59,918 nucleotides of DNA, taken from positions 1-59,918 of the IMG/VR virus record IMGVR_UViG_3300031825_000013; one strand, given 5' to 3'. The notes below the pieces were generated by a model. It saw only the letters and a program-made list of their open reading frames with translations, did not search any database and was not told where the DNA came from. This stretch comes from a virus. The position numbers and the translations under genes are program-made. Below are positions 1 to 6,047 of this stretch, in pieces (the first letter of the stretch is position 1; the number at the start of each line of letters is the position of its first letter).

Positions 1-78
1 GCCCGTTGTCGCGGCGTTGGCCCAGTTGCCCGTTGTCGCGGCGTTGGCCCCGTTGCCCGTGGTCGCGGCGTGGGCCCA
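1..78. repeat. Terminal direct repeat, left copy (circular closure)
   Basis: Bases 1-78 are identical to 59841-59918, including the repeat-unit variants (cccagtt, ccccgtt and the gtgg form in the same order). The simplest reading is the k-mer overlap left when a circular or circularly permuted genome is assembled. Because it lies in a tandem repeat, the true number of units may differ. Confidence 0.85.
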
Positions 79-270
79 GTTGCCCGTTGTCGCGGCGTTG
101 GCCCCCTCGCCCGTTGTCGCGGCGTTGGCCCCCTCGCCCGTGGTCGCGGCGTTGGCCCCGTTGCCCGTGGTCGCGGCGTGGGCCCTGTAGCCCGTGGTCG
201 CGGCGTTGGCCCCGTTGCCCGTGGTCGCGGCGTTGGCCCTGTAGCCCGTGGTTGCGGCGTGGGCCCTGTA
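1..270. repeat. 27-bp tandem repeat array (left part)
   Basis: There are ten consecutive 27-bp units, each starting with gcccgt at 1, 28, 55 and so on, plus a partial unit to ~282. Each unit encodes nine residues on the minus strand. Substitutions sit mainly at three codon positions, and no unit changes the frame. The same array continues at 59706-59918. Confidence 0.97.
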
Positions 271-639
271 GCCCGTGGTCGCCATCGTTTCGTTCGATGC
301 CGCGCAGAGCCCCATCACGAACTTGACCGCGCTCGTGATGATTTCTGGCATGGACAACTCGGCGTTAACCGAAATGCTTGCCCCGGCAAGTTTCGAGTCC
401 TCGCCGTGACGGGCGATTCGGCCACTCACCGACACGGATGCGAAGCGCGACTCTCCAGGCCGGTAGTAATTCCACACGTCCAGCGGGTTCTCGCATGCGT
501 GGAATCCAGAGGAACAGATTTCGACGGGCCCCTTATGCTCGTAGGTCTTGCCGACCTCGAACTGGAAGTCGCGGCACTTGAAGTTTTTGTCGAAGCCCTT
601 GAAGGCGGCGACGGTTTCGGGTTTCTGTTTTGCGCTCAT
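1..639 (-). CDS. DUF7666-type repeat protein, N-terminal part (gene continues at the right end)
   Basis: The gene starts at the ATG at 639-637, which overlaps the stop of the preceding minus-strand gene (ATGA). Residues ~10-60 carry the KGFDKNFKCRDFQFEVGKTY...CSSGFHACENPLDV pattern that I recognise as DUF7666. A variable segment follows, then from about residue 120 a run of nonapeptide repeats of the form A-A-T-T-G-[NY]-[GWR]-A-[NH]. The frame ends exactly at base 1 with a whole codon and resumes at 59840 after removal of the 78-bp terminal duplication. The joined protein is about 320 residues. The repeats look like a solenoid or beta-helix, but the function is unknown. The gene belongs to the leftward operon driven from 1767-1795. 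Confidence 0.85.
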   Translation of the reverse strand, partial: MSAKQKPETVAAFKGFDKNFKCRDFQFEVGKTYEHKGPVEICSSGFHACENPLDVWNYYRPGESRFASVSVSGRIARHGEDSKLAGASISVNAELSMPEIITSAVKFVMGLCAASNETMATTGYRAHAATTGYRANAATTGNGANAATTGYRAHAATTGNGANAATTGEGANAATTGEGANAATTGNWAHAATTGNGANAATTGNWANAATTG

Positions 640-953
640 GGGCCACCTTCGATTCGGGAGAGGAGGGCGCGGGCGGTGTCCGCGTGAACCATCAGCGCCA
701 TTCCGCCGTCGCTATCGCACTCGGAAGAATCGTGGCTCTGCACGATATCTTTGAGCAGCGCAGCCATTTCCGGCGCGGCGGCGATCAGGCGGGCGTCAGG
801 GCCATCCTCGCCCCCGTTGCGGAAAAATAGGTCTGGATGGCCGTCACTTCGCTGCACAACCGGTTCGCACACGGACATCCCGTCCGGAGTGCAAAAGCGC
901 CTCCAGCTACAGCTAGTCCAAAGCTGCCACGGACCAGGCGTCCACTTGCTCAT
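636..953 (-). CDS. Hypothetical early protein, 105 aa
   Basis: The start is the ATG at 953 (MSKWTPGPWQLW). A longer reading frame upstream would overlap the preceding gene. The protein contains DARLIAAAPEMAALLKDI, a segment frequent in small phage early proteins of unknown function, within residues ~50-70. Its stop overlaps the start of the DUF7666 gene (ATGA), and it begins 2 bases after the upstream gene, so it is translated within the left operon. No catalytic motif is visible. Confidence 0.8.
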   Translation of the reverse strand: MSKWTPGPWQLWTSCSWRRFCTPDGMSVCEPVVQRSDGHPDLFFRNGGEDGPDARLIAAAPEMAALLKDIVQSHDSSECDSDGGMALMVHADTARALLSRIEGGP

Positions 954-955
954 GG

Positions 956-1369
956 CTACCCCCTCTCGTACATCGGATCGTTTTCGTAAGCGCTGGCGTT
1001 CATTTCGCGCCACCACGTATCCAAGGATTCGCGGAAATTCCATTCGCTGATTGCGCTCGGAATTTCCTTCCTGGTGAACGGGTGTAGGCCGTCATTGTCT
1101 GTGTCCGTCACGGTCGGCCAATTCGCCTGCCGGATCGCAGCCAGCACGCACGCGGGGCACCCATCGGCGGCGTCGATAAGTTTCGCAATGTCGCCAGTCA
1201 GCGCGACGCTCGACAGCGCCGCTACGTCAGGCCCCACGTTCTTGCAGACGCCACAAGCTCTGTGCGGATTGAGCGTGCAGCCGCGCTCATGGCGGATCAT
1301 GTGCGACGGACTCCCGCTGCCCTTCTTGCAGTGATCGCAGTAGTAGCGGGGGCGCATTTTGGTTTTCAT
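956..1369 (-). CDS. Hypothetical cysteine-rich (zinc-binding) protein, 137 aa
   Basis: The start is the ATG at 1369 (MKTKMRPRYYCDHCKKG), 5 bases after the previous stop. The longer open frame upstream is only the shadow of the gene at 1375-1632. The N-terminus has a C-x2-C and an H-x3-H-x3-C arrangement that resembles a C2H2 finger, followed by C-x2-C pairs (CGVC, CPAC). This suggests one or two structural zinc sites and possible nucleic-acid or protein binding. It is the second gene of the left operon. Confidence 0.75.
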   Translation of the reverse strand: MKTKMRPRYYCDHCKKGSGSPSHMIRHERGCTLNPHRACGVCKNVGPDVAALSSVALTGDIAKLIDAADGCPACVLAAIRQANWPTVTDTDNDGLHPFTRKEIPSAISEWNFRESLDTWWREMNASAYENDPMYERG

Positions 1370-1374
1370 CCGCG

Positions 1375-1632
1375 CTACCCTTTCTCGCAAGTCGGACACA
1401 TCGATCGATACCCGCGCGCCCCGCATCCCCGGCACCGGCAGTCGTCCGCGATCCGTGCGCCCGCGTTCCACTGCTGCGCCTCGCGCGTGAGGCCGAGTTC
1501 GTCGTCGGTCGGGAGCGGCTTCTGTTCCGCGATGTGCCCGTCGAACTCCGCTTCTCGCCGCGCGATCTCCTCGCGCTCTGCGGCTACGGTGGCGGCTTGG
1601 ACCTTCAAACCTTCTGCGATGAGATTCATCAT
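1375..1632 (-). CDS. Hypothetical protein, first gene of the left operon, 85 aa
   Basis: It starts at tandem ATGs (1632 or 1629) after a purine-rich CGGGGGA. Residues 8-35 form a charged, probably helical segment (VAAEREEIARREAEF). The C-terminus has a four-cysteine cluster, CRCRGCGARG...CPTC, typical of a zinc ribbon. It is the first gene downstream of the candidate pL and lies ~130 bases from the -10 box. The lambda N position would fit, but the protein lacks an arginine-rich N-terminal motif, so I do not call it N. Confidence 0.75.
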   Translation of the reverse strand: MMNLIAEGLKVQAATVAAEREEIARREAEFDGHIAEQKPLPTDDELGLTREAQQWNAGARIADDCRCRGCGARGYRSMCPTCEKG

Positions 1633-1721
1633 TCCCCCGGTTGACTTCGCCTCCCGCTCGACTCGCGGATCGGCTACCTACCGGCCTTCGCTCTTGAACC
1701 GCCCGCTGCACCTGGGAGCCG

Positions 1722-1753
1722 TCCCTTGCGGGATTCCCGGGCCGCGTTCGCGG
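1722..1753 (-). promoter_or_regulatory. Hairpins in the pL leader
   Basis: The leader of the left transcript contains two short inverted repeats: CCGCG-AA-CGCGG (1742-1753) and TCCC-GCAA-GGGA (1722-1733). They lie just downstream of the candidate start site. They could be antitermination (nut/put-like) or attenuation elements; the sequence alone does not decide. Confidence 0.4.
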
Positions 1754-1766
1754 AGTAGGTGAGGGG

Positions 1767-1795
1767 ATCATGAACCCGTAATAGGGTCTTGTCAA
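1767..1795 (-). promoter_or_regulatory. Leftward early promoter pL
   Basis: On the minus strand there is a perfect -35 TTGACA (1795-1790), a 17-bp spacer and a -10-like CATGAT (1772-1767). One 16-bp operator fills the spacer and a second overlaps the -35 and extends upstream, so a bound repressor would block RNA polymerase. No other promoter of this quality is seen in the long leftward operon. Confidence 0.75.
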
Positions 1796-1809
1796 CCCTA
1801 AATAGGGTT
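1773..1809. promoter_or_regulatory. Operator pair OL (two 16-bp sites)
   Basis: Site 1 is 1773-1788 (aacccgtaatagggtc). Site 2 is 1794-1809 (aaccctaaatagggtt). Both have ACCC/GGGT half-sites, and their starts are 21 bp apart, two helical turns. They match the pair at 2598-2634. The likely ligands are the CI-type and Cro-type HTH proteins of this region. Confidence 0.8.
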
Positions 1810-1818
1810 CGCATCGGC

Positions 1819-1842
1819 AAAAAAAAATCCCCAGGGAGGGGG
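1819..1842 (-). terminator. Candidate rho-independent terminator of the repressor operon
   Basis: On the minus strand, CCCC-TCCCT-GGGG (1841-1829) is followed by A and nine Ts (1827-1819), just after the stop of the 109-aa gene. The stem is only 4 bp, so strength is uncertain. Its placement separates the repressor transcript from pL. Confidence 0.55.
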
Positions 1843-1846
1843 AGGG

Positions 1847-2176
1847 CTACTTTTCAGGCCCTCGAAAGGTTCTCACTAGATCCAGGGCCTCTTTTAATCT
1901 TGCGCCACTCTCTGAATCGATTGCCTGAAACTGTCGCAACACGTTCAACCACACCTCTCGTTTGCAAAAAAACGAGACCGGATCACCGCCCCTATAAACG
2001 ACCACAATAAACACATTGCCGTTATCCGCGAACTTATCGATAGACTCTTGAGAGATTTCCTTTCCAGCGCGCCATTGCATCCTCTTGTACCCGAAATTCG
2101 GGTTTAGGACATGCGCTGTTACGGACTCGTTGGGCCGGCCGTTCTTCCCACCAAAGAGCGCTTTCCATAAGCCCAT
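1847..2176 (-). CDS. Hypothetical protein cotranscribed with the repressor, 109 aa
   Basis: The start is the ATG at 2176 (MGLWKALFGGKNGRPNES), eight bases after the repressor stop with a GAGA upstream. The frame extends further up only across the repressor gene. The protein looks globular, with a hydrophobic strand NVFIVVVYRG in the middle and a C-terminal helical region. It would be expressed in the lysogen with CI, which fits an accessory immunity, exclusion or lysogenic-conversion role, but no family is recognised. Confidence 0.75.
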   Translation of the reverse strand: MGLWKALFGGKNGRPNESVTAHVLNPNFGYKRMQWRAGKEISQESIDKFADNGNVFIVVVYRGGDPVSFFCKREVWLNVLRQFQAIDSESGARLKEALDLVRTFRGPEK

Positions 2177-2183
2177 TGTGTCT

Positions 2184-2573
2184 CTATGCCTTTGTTGGAA
2201 TCGTGAGCGGAGTGCGCTCGATTGTTTCTGGGGGCGCCGCGCTCCCAGCTTTCTTCCATTGTCGATAAAGGCGCTCCTCCGCTTTAGTGGCGCCGTGGAC
2301 GACCTGTTCGTTTCCAACGTCTAGGTCAGGAATGAGTAGTTGGTACGTCGATAATTGAAAGACTGCGGCGAGCGCCTCCAGTTGGTCAACAGAGGTTCCA
2401 ATCTCCGGCTTCAATATTCTCTGGATCTGCGACAAGGACATCCCGGACGCTGTGGCCAGCGCCTTTGGTTGATTGCGGCTCTCTTTGAAATGTCGCTCCA
2501 TTAGGCGCCTGGTATTCGCTGCGACGATAAATCGCATGAAGCCAGGAGTCTTGGATTTCCTTCGCTTTTTCAT
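2184..2573 (-). CDS. cI: CI-type phage repressor, HTH_XRE, 129 aa
   Basis: Residues ~34-80 form an XRE-type helix-turn-helix (QPKALATASGMSLSQIQRIL...TSVDQLEALAAVF). There is no S24/LexA-like peptidase domain after the HTH, so it cannot autocleave like lambda CI; induction must work differently. It is divergent from the Cro-like gene across operators at 2598-2634, which defines the immunity region. A TACGAT -10-like box ends 7 bases before the ATG at 2573, so the mRNA is probably leaderless, as for lambda pRM. The N-terminus is very basic (MKKRRKSK). Confidence 0.85.
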   Translation of the reverse strand: MKKRRKSKTPGFMRFIVAANTRRLMERHFKESRNQPKALATASGMSLSQIQRILKPEIGTSVDQLEALAAVFQLSTYQLLIPDLDVGNEQVVHGATKAEERLYRQWKKAGSAAPPETIERTPLTIPTKA

Positions 2574-2580
2574 GTAGTTA

Positions 2581-2586
2581 ATCGTA
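2581..2586 (-). promoter_or_regulatory. -10 box of the repressor promoter (pRM-like)
   Basis: TACGAT on the minus strand lies 7 bases before the repressor ATG. No good -35 is present 16-18 bp upstream, as expected for an activator-dependent promoter next to operator 2598-2613. The start site would fall at or beside the A of the ATG. Confidence 0.5.
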
Positions 2587-2597
2587 CTCTGCGCTCC

Positions 2598-2634
2598 GAC
2601 CCTAAACCGGGTTGCGAAAACCCTAAACAGGGTG
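2598..2634. promoter_or_regulatory. Operator pair OR (two 16-bp sites)
   Basis: Site 3 is 2598-2613 (gaccctaaaccgggtt). Site 4 is 2619-2634 (aaccctaaacagggtg). The spacing is again 21 bp. Site 4 fills the pR spacer, and site 3 overlaps the pR -35 and sits upstream of the repressor promoter. Confidence 0.85.
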
Positions 2635-2640
2635 TATCGT
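2612..2640 (+). promoter_or_regulatory. Rightward early promoter pR
   Basis: TTGCGA (2612-2617), a 17-bp spacer and TATCGT (2635-2640). The geometry relative to the operators is the same as at pL. The predicted start (~2647) is 2 bases before the Cro-like ATG, which has no Shine-Dalgarno sequence. Confidence 0.7.
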
Positions 2641-2648
2641 GCGCAGTC

Positions 2649-2861
2649 ATGGCTACACCAATTTACGACTATGTCCTCGCCAAGCTTGAGGAAACCAAGG
2701 GTCAGTGGCCCAAGGTCGCCGACGAATCAGGCGTCAACAAGCGCACATTGGAAAAGATCGCCCGCAGGGAAATCGAAGATCCGGGTGTGAGCTTCATCCA
2801 GCGACTCTTCGATTACTTCCAGAAGATCGAGCAACGCAAGAGCGCCAAGCGGGCCGCCTGA
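2649..2861 (+). CDS. cro: Cro-like HTH regulator, 70 aa
   Basis: This is a small DNA-binding protein with a helix-turn-helix at about residues 17-45 (GQWPKVADESGVNKRTLEKIARREI) and a basic C-terminus (QRKSAKRAA). Size, position and divergent orientation to CI match Cro of lambdoid phages. It should bind the same 16-bp operators. No ribosome-binding site precedes the ATG, and the -10 ends 8 bases upstream, so the message is probably leaderless. It heads the rightward early operon. Confidence 0.85.
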   Translation: MATPIYDYVLAKLEETKGQWPKVADESGVNKRTLEKIARREIEDPGVSFIQRLFDYFQKIEQRKSAKRAA

Positions 2862-2862
2862 C

Positions 2863-3180
2863 ATGCGGCGCTCTCGCCAGCCAGTACCGGACGATTCGCG
2901 CCTCGCGGAAGCTGCGGGCCAGGCGGAAGAAGCGCCATGTCTGTCTCGCCCCTCGGAGGCGAGCCCCTTTGGCAAAGCAGACGCGAGGCTCGACATCCCG
3001 TGCGCGCTTCCCTTCAAAGAGCTTCTGCGCCAACTGGCGAGCCTTGAGGGCTTGACCGAGGCGGCATACGCGAGGCGTGTGCTTGAGGTTCATGTGGTCG
3101 TTGAGCGTGAGCGTCTTACCCGCATGGTCGAGCACCTGGGCGGGGCCGTCACTTGGAAGAACCTCCCGACCCATGAGTAA
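2863..3180 (+). CDS. Hypothetical early protein, 105 aa
   Basis: It starts one base after the Cro stop. The first ~40 residues are polar and low complexity. The C-terminal half (LPFKELLRQLASLEGLTEAAYARRVLEVHV...) is helical and could be a small DNA- or protein-binding domain. It occupies the position of cII in lambda, but no CII-like HTH is evident and I do not assign it. Its end overlaps the RusA start. Confidence 0.65.
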   Translation: MRRSRQPVPDDSRLAEAAGQAEEAPCLSRPSEASPFGKADARLDIPCALPFKELLRQLASLEGLTEAAYARRVLEVHVVVERERLTRMVEHLGGAVTWKNLPTHE

Positions 3181-3694
3181 GAGCGCATCCACAGTCTCCT
3201 CCCCCGCGCCGTCCGTGAAGAGCGTGCGCGGGCCTGCCGGCCGCCCATCAGAGCGGTCGGCTTTTTCTTACCCCTCGGTCATCGCGTTTACCGTCCCGAT
3301 CAGGCCGATCGGCAAGGAGCGCCCGAGGTTCGGGAATGGGCACGTCTACACGCCGCTCAAGACGGTCACGGCCGAACGGGCTATCGGTCTGCACGCGAAC
3401 GTAGCCATGAAGGGCATGAAGCCCACTGAGGGCCCCGTGGTGCTCACGGTGCATGCCTTCCTGCCCATCCCCGCGTCGTGGCCCAAGAAAGCCCGAGAAG
3501 CCGCCAGGGAAGGGCACATCTACCCGACAGGGAAGCCCGACGCCTCGAACGTGCTCAAGCTGGTCGAGGACGCCTTGAACGAGATCGTGTGGATCGACGA
3601 CTCCCAAGTCGTCTCCGCCGCCGTCCACAAGCACTACGGCGAGCCGCACCTCGGGATCACCGTGGCCGCGGCGCGGGATGGAGCGGCGCTCTAA
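3173..3694 (+). CDS. rusA: RusA-family Holliday junction resolvase, 173 aa
   Basis: The start is the ATG at 3173 (MSKSASTVSS), overlapping the upstream stop; the first ~45 residues are a poorly conserved extension. The RusA fold follows: IAFTVPIRPIGKERPRF, then KPDASNVLKLVEDALNEIVWIDDSQV with the conserved Asp, Asn and paired Asp residues that bind catalytic metal. It resolves branched recombination or replication intermediates and fits beside the replication gene and the RecT/exonuclease system of the left operon. The stop TAA overlaps the next ATG. Confidence 0.92.
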   Translation: MSKSASTVSSPAPSVKSVRGPAGRPSERSAFSYPSVIAFTVPIRPIGKERPRFGNGHVYTPLKTVTAERAIGLHANVAMKGMKPTEGPVVLTVHAFLPIPASWPKKAREAAREGHIYPTGKPDASNVLKLVEDALNEIVWIDDSQVVSAAVHKHYGEPHLGITVAAARDGAAL

Positions 3695-4542
3695 TGGCCA
3701 GAATTCGCACCATCAAGCCCGAGTTCCCGCAGTCCGAAAGCATGGGACGGATAAGCCGCGACGCTCGCCTGACGTTCGTCCTTTCGTGGACGATGGCCGA
3801 TGATTCGGGGAGGCTTCGCGGAAATTCGCGAATGCTCGCGAGCCTTCTTTTCCCCTACGACAACGACGCTCCAGGACTCATCGACGGGTGGCTGGCCGAA
3901 CTCGAGCATGAAGGGTGCATAGACCGTTATTCGGTCGATGGCCAGTCTTACGTCCAGATTCGTAACTGGTTGAATCATCAGAAGATCGATAAGCCCTCCG
4001 CGTCGAAACTTCCTGAATTCAACGAATCCTCGCGAATCCTCGCGAAGCCTCTCGATCATTCGTCGGAGGATCAAGGATCAAGGACCAAGGACCAAGGACC
4101 TAAACCCATTGCCGAGCTGCCGCTCGGCCCCCCGCCGACAGCGGCGGTTCCGCGAGGAACGTCGCGCTTCGCTGCGTTCTGGGCTGCATGGCCCAAGAGC
4201 CCGCGCAAGGTGGACAAGTCCGATTGCTCGAAGAAGTGGGCCCGATCCAATCTCGACGCAATCGCAGACAGGATCATCGCGCACGTCGAAGCGATGAAGC
4301 TGAGCCAGCCGTGGCTCGATGGATTTGAGCCGGCCCCGATGACCTACCTCAACGGGAGTCGTTGGGAGGACCCAATCCCCGACAAGCCCACGAAGTCCGG
4401 TGGCACCGACCTGTGGTGGACGAGCGATGCCGGGATTCAGCGCAAGGGCTCCGAGGTTGGGCTACCCGCGCGGCCTGGCGAAACGAGTTCCAGTTACCGC
4501 GACCGGATCAAGGTCGCGCTCGATCAAACGAGGGCCGCATGA
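3694..4542 (+). CDS. Replisome organiser / replication initiator (O-like), 282 aa
   Basis: The N-terminus MARIRTIKPEFPQSESMGRI...ARLTFVLSWTMADDSGRLR is the winged-helix signature of phage replisome organisers, ending near GQSYVQIRNWLNHQKIDKPS (~residue 100). A flexible linker (~110-150) carries iteron-like DNA repeats, followed by a FAAFWAAWPKSPRKVDK segment and C-terminal region (~155-230) as in DnaT/O-type proteins. It probably binds an origin inside its own gene and recruits the host helicase; no phage helicase or loader gene is seen. It begins at the A of the RusA stop. Confidence 0.8.
   Translation: MARIRTIKPEFPQSESMGRISRDARLTFVLSWTMADDSGRLRGNSRMLASLLFPYDNDAPGLIDGWLAELEHEGCIDRYSVDGQSYVQIRNWLNHQKIDKPSASKLPEFNESSRILAKPLDHSSEDQGSRTKDQGPKPIAELPLGPPPTAAVPRGTSRFAAFWAAWPKSPRKVDKSDCSKKWARSNLDAIADRIIAHVEAMKLSQPWLDGFEPAPMTYLNGSRWEDPIPDKPTKSGGTDLWWTSDAGIQRKGSEVGLPARPGETSSSYRDRIKVALDQTRAA
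4023..4102. repeat. Iteron-like repeats, candidate replication origin
   Basis: Two adjacent tandem arrays lie in the linker of the initiator gene. There are three 10-bp units of cgaatcctcg type (4023-4052) and, after a short gap, five 7-bp units of ggatcaa/ggaccaa (4068-4102). The position is analogous to ori-lambda inside gene O. Confidence 0.6.
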
Positions 4543-4856
4543 ACTGCAAACAAGGCGATCTGGCGATCGTGGTGCATTCGGAGAGCGGGCTAAACGCCGG
4601 GAAGATTGTTCGCTGCGTTCGGTGGGTCGGCACATTGGAGACAAACCCCGCAACCGGGTTTGCGTGGACCCCGGGGGCATGTCACGACTTTTGGGAAATC
4701 GACCCTCCGTTGCTCACTAATCAGCTGCGCAACGGGAAGGTGGTAGCGAAGAATGATCCATTGCCTGTCGTACTCGATTCCTGCCTCCGTCCCATTCGTG
4801 GTGATCTCCTCGACGAAGAAACCGAGCGCGAGTTTGAGCGCGTGGTGTCCGCATGA
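4539..4856 (+). CDS. Hypothetical protein, 105 aa
   Basis: It begins MNCKQGDLAIVVHSESG with an ATGA overlap to the initiator gene. The N-terminal segment looks like a small beta-barrel (GDLAIVV...GKIVRCVRWVG), followed by a DFWEIDPPLL segment. Proteins of this shape are common after phage initiators, but no function is known. Its stop overlaps the next start. Confidence 0.75.
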   Translation: MNCKQGDLAIVVHSESGLNAGKIVRCVRWVGTLETNPATGFAWTPGACHDFWEIDPPLLTNQLRNGKVVAKNDPLPVVLDSCLRPIRGDLLDEETEREFERVVSA

Positions 4857-5185
4857 TCCTCGCTGCCGAACTTCTCGGAGTCCGTCCGGCGGGCCTGATC
4901 CGCGCGGGTAAGCGCCTGGTCGTGCTCTCCGGGCTGCTGGCCGATGAAGTGAAGATCCAGAAGGCGAGGGTGCGAGAGAAGAACCTCAAGTATCGCGCGA
5001 AGATCGCCGCTGATGCTGCCAAGCGCGAGGCTCGGTTGGCCTACATGCGCGAGTGGAGCAAGGCGAACCGCGAGAAGCGCAAAGCCTATCGCGCAAAGTG
5101 GATCGCGCAGAACCGCGAATGGAACCGAAAGTATCAACGCGAATGGGCGCAGCGCAAGCGTGCTCAGAAGGCGGGGGTCGAATGA
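4853..5185 (+). CDS. Hypothetical basic coiled-coil protein, 110 aa
   Basis: Residues 1-35 look globular (MILAAELLGVRPAGLIRAGKRLVVLSG). The remainder is a long, highly basic helix with near-repeats of the form REW..ANREKRKAYRAKW..QNREWNRKYQREW. Nucleic-acid binding is possible from charge alone. It is translationally coupled at both ends (ATGA overlaps). Confidence 0.7.
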   Translation: MILAAELLGVRPAGLIRAGKRLVVLSGLLADEVKIQKARVREKNLKYRAKIAADAAKREARLAYMREWSKANREKRKAYRAKWIAQNREWNRKYQREWAQRKRAQKAGVE

Positions 5186-5709
5186 ACCGTCGAGGCTTCC
5201 TTCGTGGCGTGGGTGCCTTGGCCGTCGCTGCGCCTGTAGCACCAGCCGCGCTTAGTGCCGCCGTGAATGTCGGACAGGGTGCGGGGAGCGTCTTGGGTGG
5301 CGGGTGGGTCGGTGGGGCCATAGCCGGCGACGGGGCGATGGTTTCTCGAACGGTGTGTATTCCGGCCACTGGTCTCGCTGCGCTTACTTACGCCGCTCAT
5401 AACCGCGTTGAGCGTTCAAGTGCAGCAAGACTGGCGTGGTACGAGGTTTATCGCTCACATCGGATCGCAGCAAGGCGCGGAAATTCGCCGCGCGAGCCCG
5501 CAAGGTTGGTGTGGCTGCGGCACGAGCTGAAACTCAAGAGGCGAGAGGAAGCCAATCGCAATAGCCGTGGAAATTGCTCCACCGTGAACCCCTCTCGCAC
5601 GCAATTCGGCGCTCGTTCAAAACGCTTCGCGTGGCATCGCGTTCGTGCCCGTCAAAAGGCCGCGATGCGCCGCATGGGATTCGACAAGATGCCGTGGGAG
5701 CTTTACTGA
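5182..5709 (+). CDS. Protein with Tat-like signal peptide, 175 aa
   Basis: The start MNRRGFLRGVGALAVAAPVAP gives a twin-arginine motif (NRRGFLR), an alanine/valine-rich core and a possible cleavage site near residue 25-30. A glycine-rich segment follows, and then a strongly basic C-terminal region (~75-175). I see no cofactor-binding motif. The start is fixed by an ATGA overlap. Export through the host Tat pathway would be unusual for a phage early gene; a basic membrane-tethered protein is the alternative. Confidence 0.65.
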   Translation: MNRRGFLRGVGALAVAAPVAPAALSAAVNVGQGAGSVLGGGWVGGAIAGDGAMVSRTVCIPATGLAALTYAAHNRVERSSAARLAWYEVYRSHRIAARRGNSPREPARLVWLRHELKLKRREEANRNSRGNCSTVNPSRTQFGARSKRFAWHRVRARQKAAMRRMGFDKMPWELY

Positions 5710-6047
5710 TGCAGCAAGTGACGATTTTCGAGGCTATCGCCGAGCGCGAGGTCGCTTTCGAGAGGATCGAGAAGGCAGACCCCAAGGCCGTGTTCGCTAC
5801 CGCCTTCGACGCCTTCCTGCTGGACTACTGTCTGACGCACAGGGGCCAGGAAGCCACAGGCGAGGATCTGACGGACCGCTACCTCGAGCGCGGGCTGCCG
5901 ATGCCTGGAGACCTTCGGTGGGTGGGGCCTCGCGTGCAAGCCGCGGCGCGGCGTGGAGCGCTTGAGGACACCGGCAGGCGGGCTCCGCGTCGTCGTGGTC
6001 ACGGAAGCGCGGGAGCGATCGTGTGGCGCTGCGTGGGGGCTCGATGA
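5709..6047 (+). CDS. Hypothetical protein, winged-helix-like, 112 aa
   Basis: It begins MQQVTIFEAIAEREVAFERI at the A of the previous stop. The segment GEDLTDRYLERGLPMPGDLRWVGPRVQAAARRG resembles the small winged-helix proteins that recur in phage early operons near replication genes. DNA binding is therefore plausible but not shown. The C-terminus is very basic (GRRAPRRRGHG). Confidence 0.65.
   Translation: MQQVTIFEAIAEREVAFERIEKADPKAVFATAFDAFLLDYCLTHRGQEATGEDLTDRYLERGLPMPGDLRWVGPRVQAAARRGALEDTGRRAPRRRGHGSAGAIVWRCVGAR

Noticed and set aside
1-270. CRISPR array
   Set aside because: The units are contiguous 27-bp repeats without spacers and encode in-frame nonapeptides.
70-687. Plus-strand ORF of 205 aa with VGPVARGRG repeats
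   Set aside because: It is the antisense shadow of the DUF7666 repeat gene. The minus frame has a clear family domain, overlapping start/stop junctions and a continuous frame across the circular join.
1375-1632. Lambda N-type antiterminator
   Set aside because: The position fits, but there is no N-terminal arginine-rich motif; instead the protein ends in a cysteine cluster.
2863-3180. CII activator
   Set aside because: Only the map position agrees. No CII-type helix-turn-helix or direct-repeat TTGC sites were seen.
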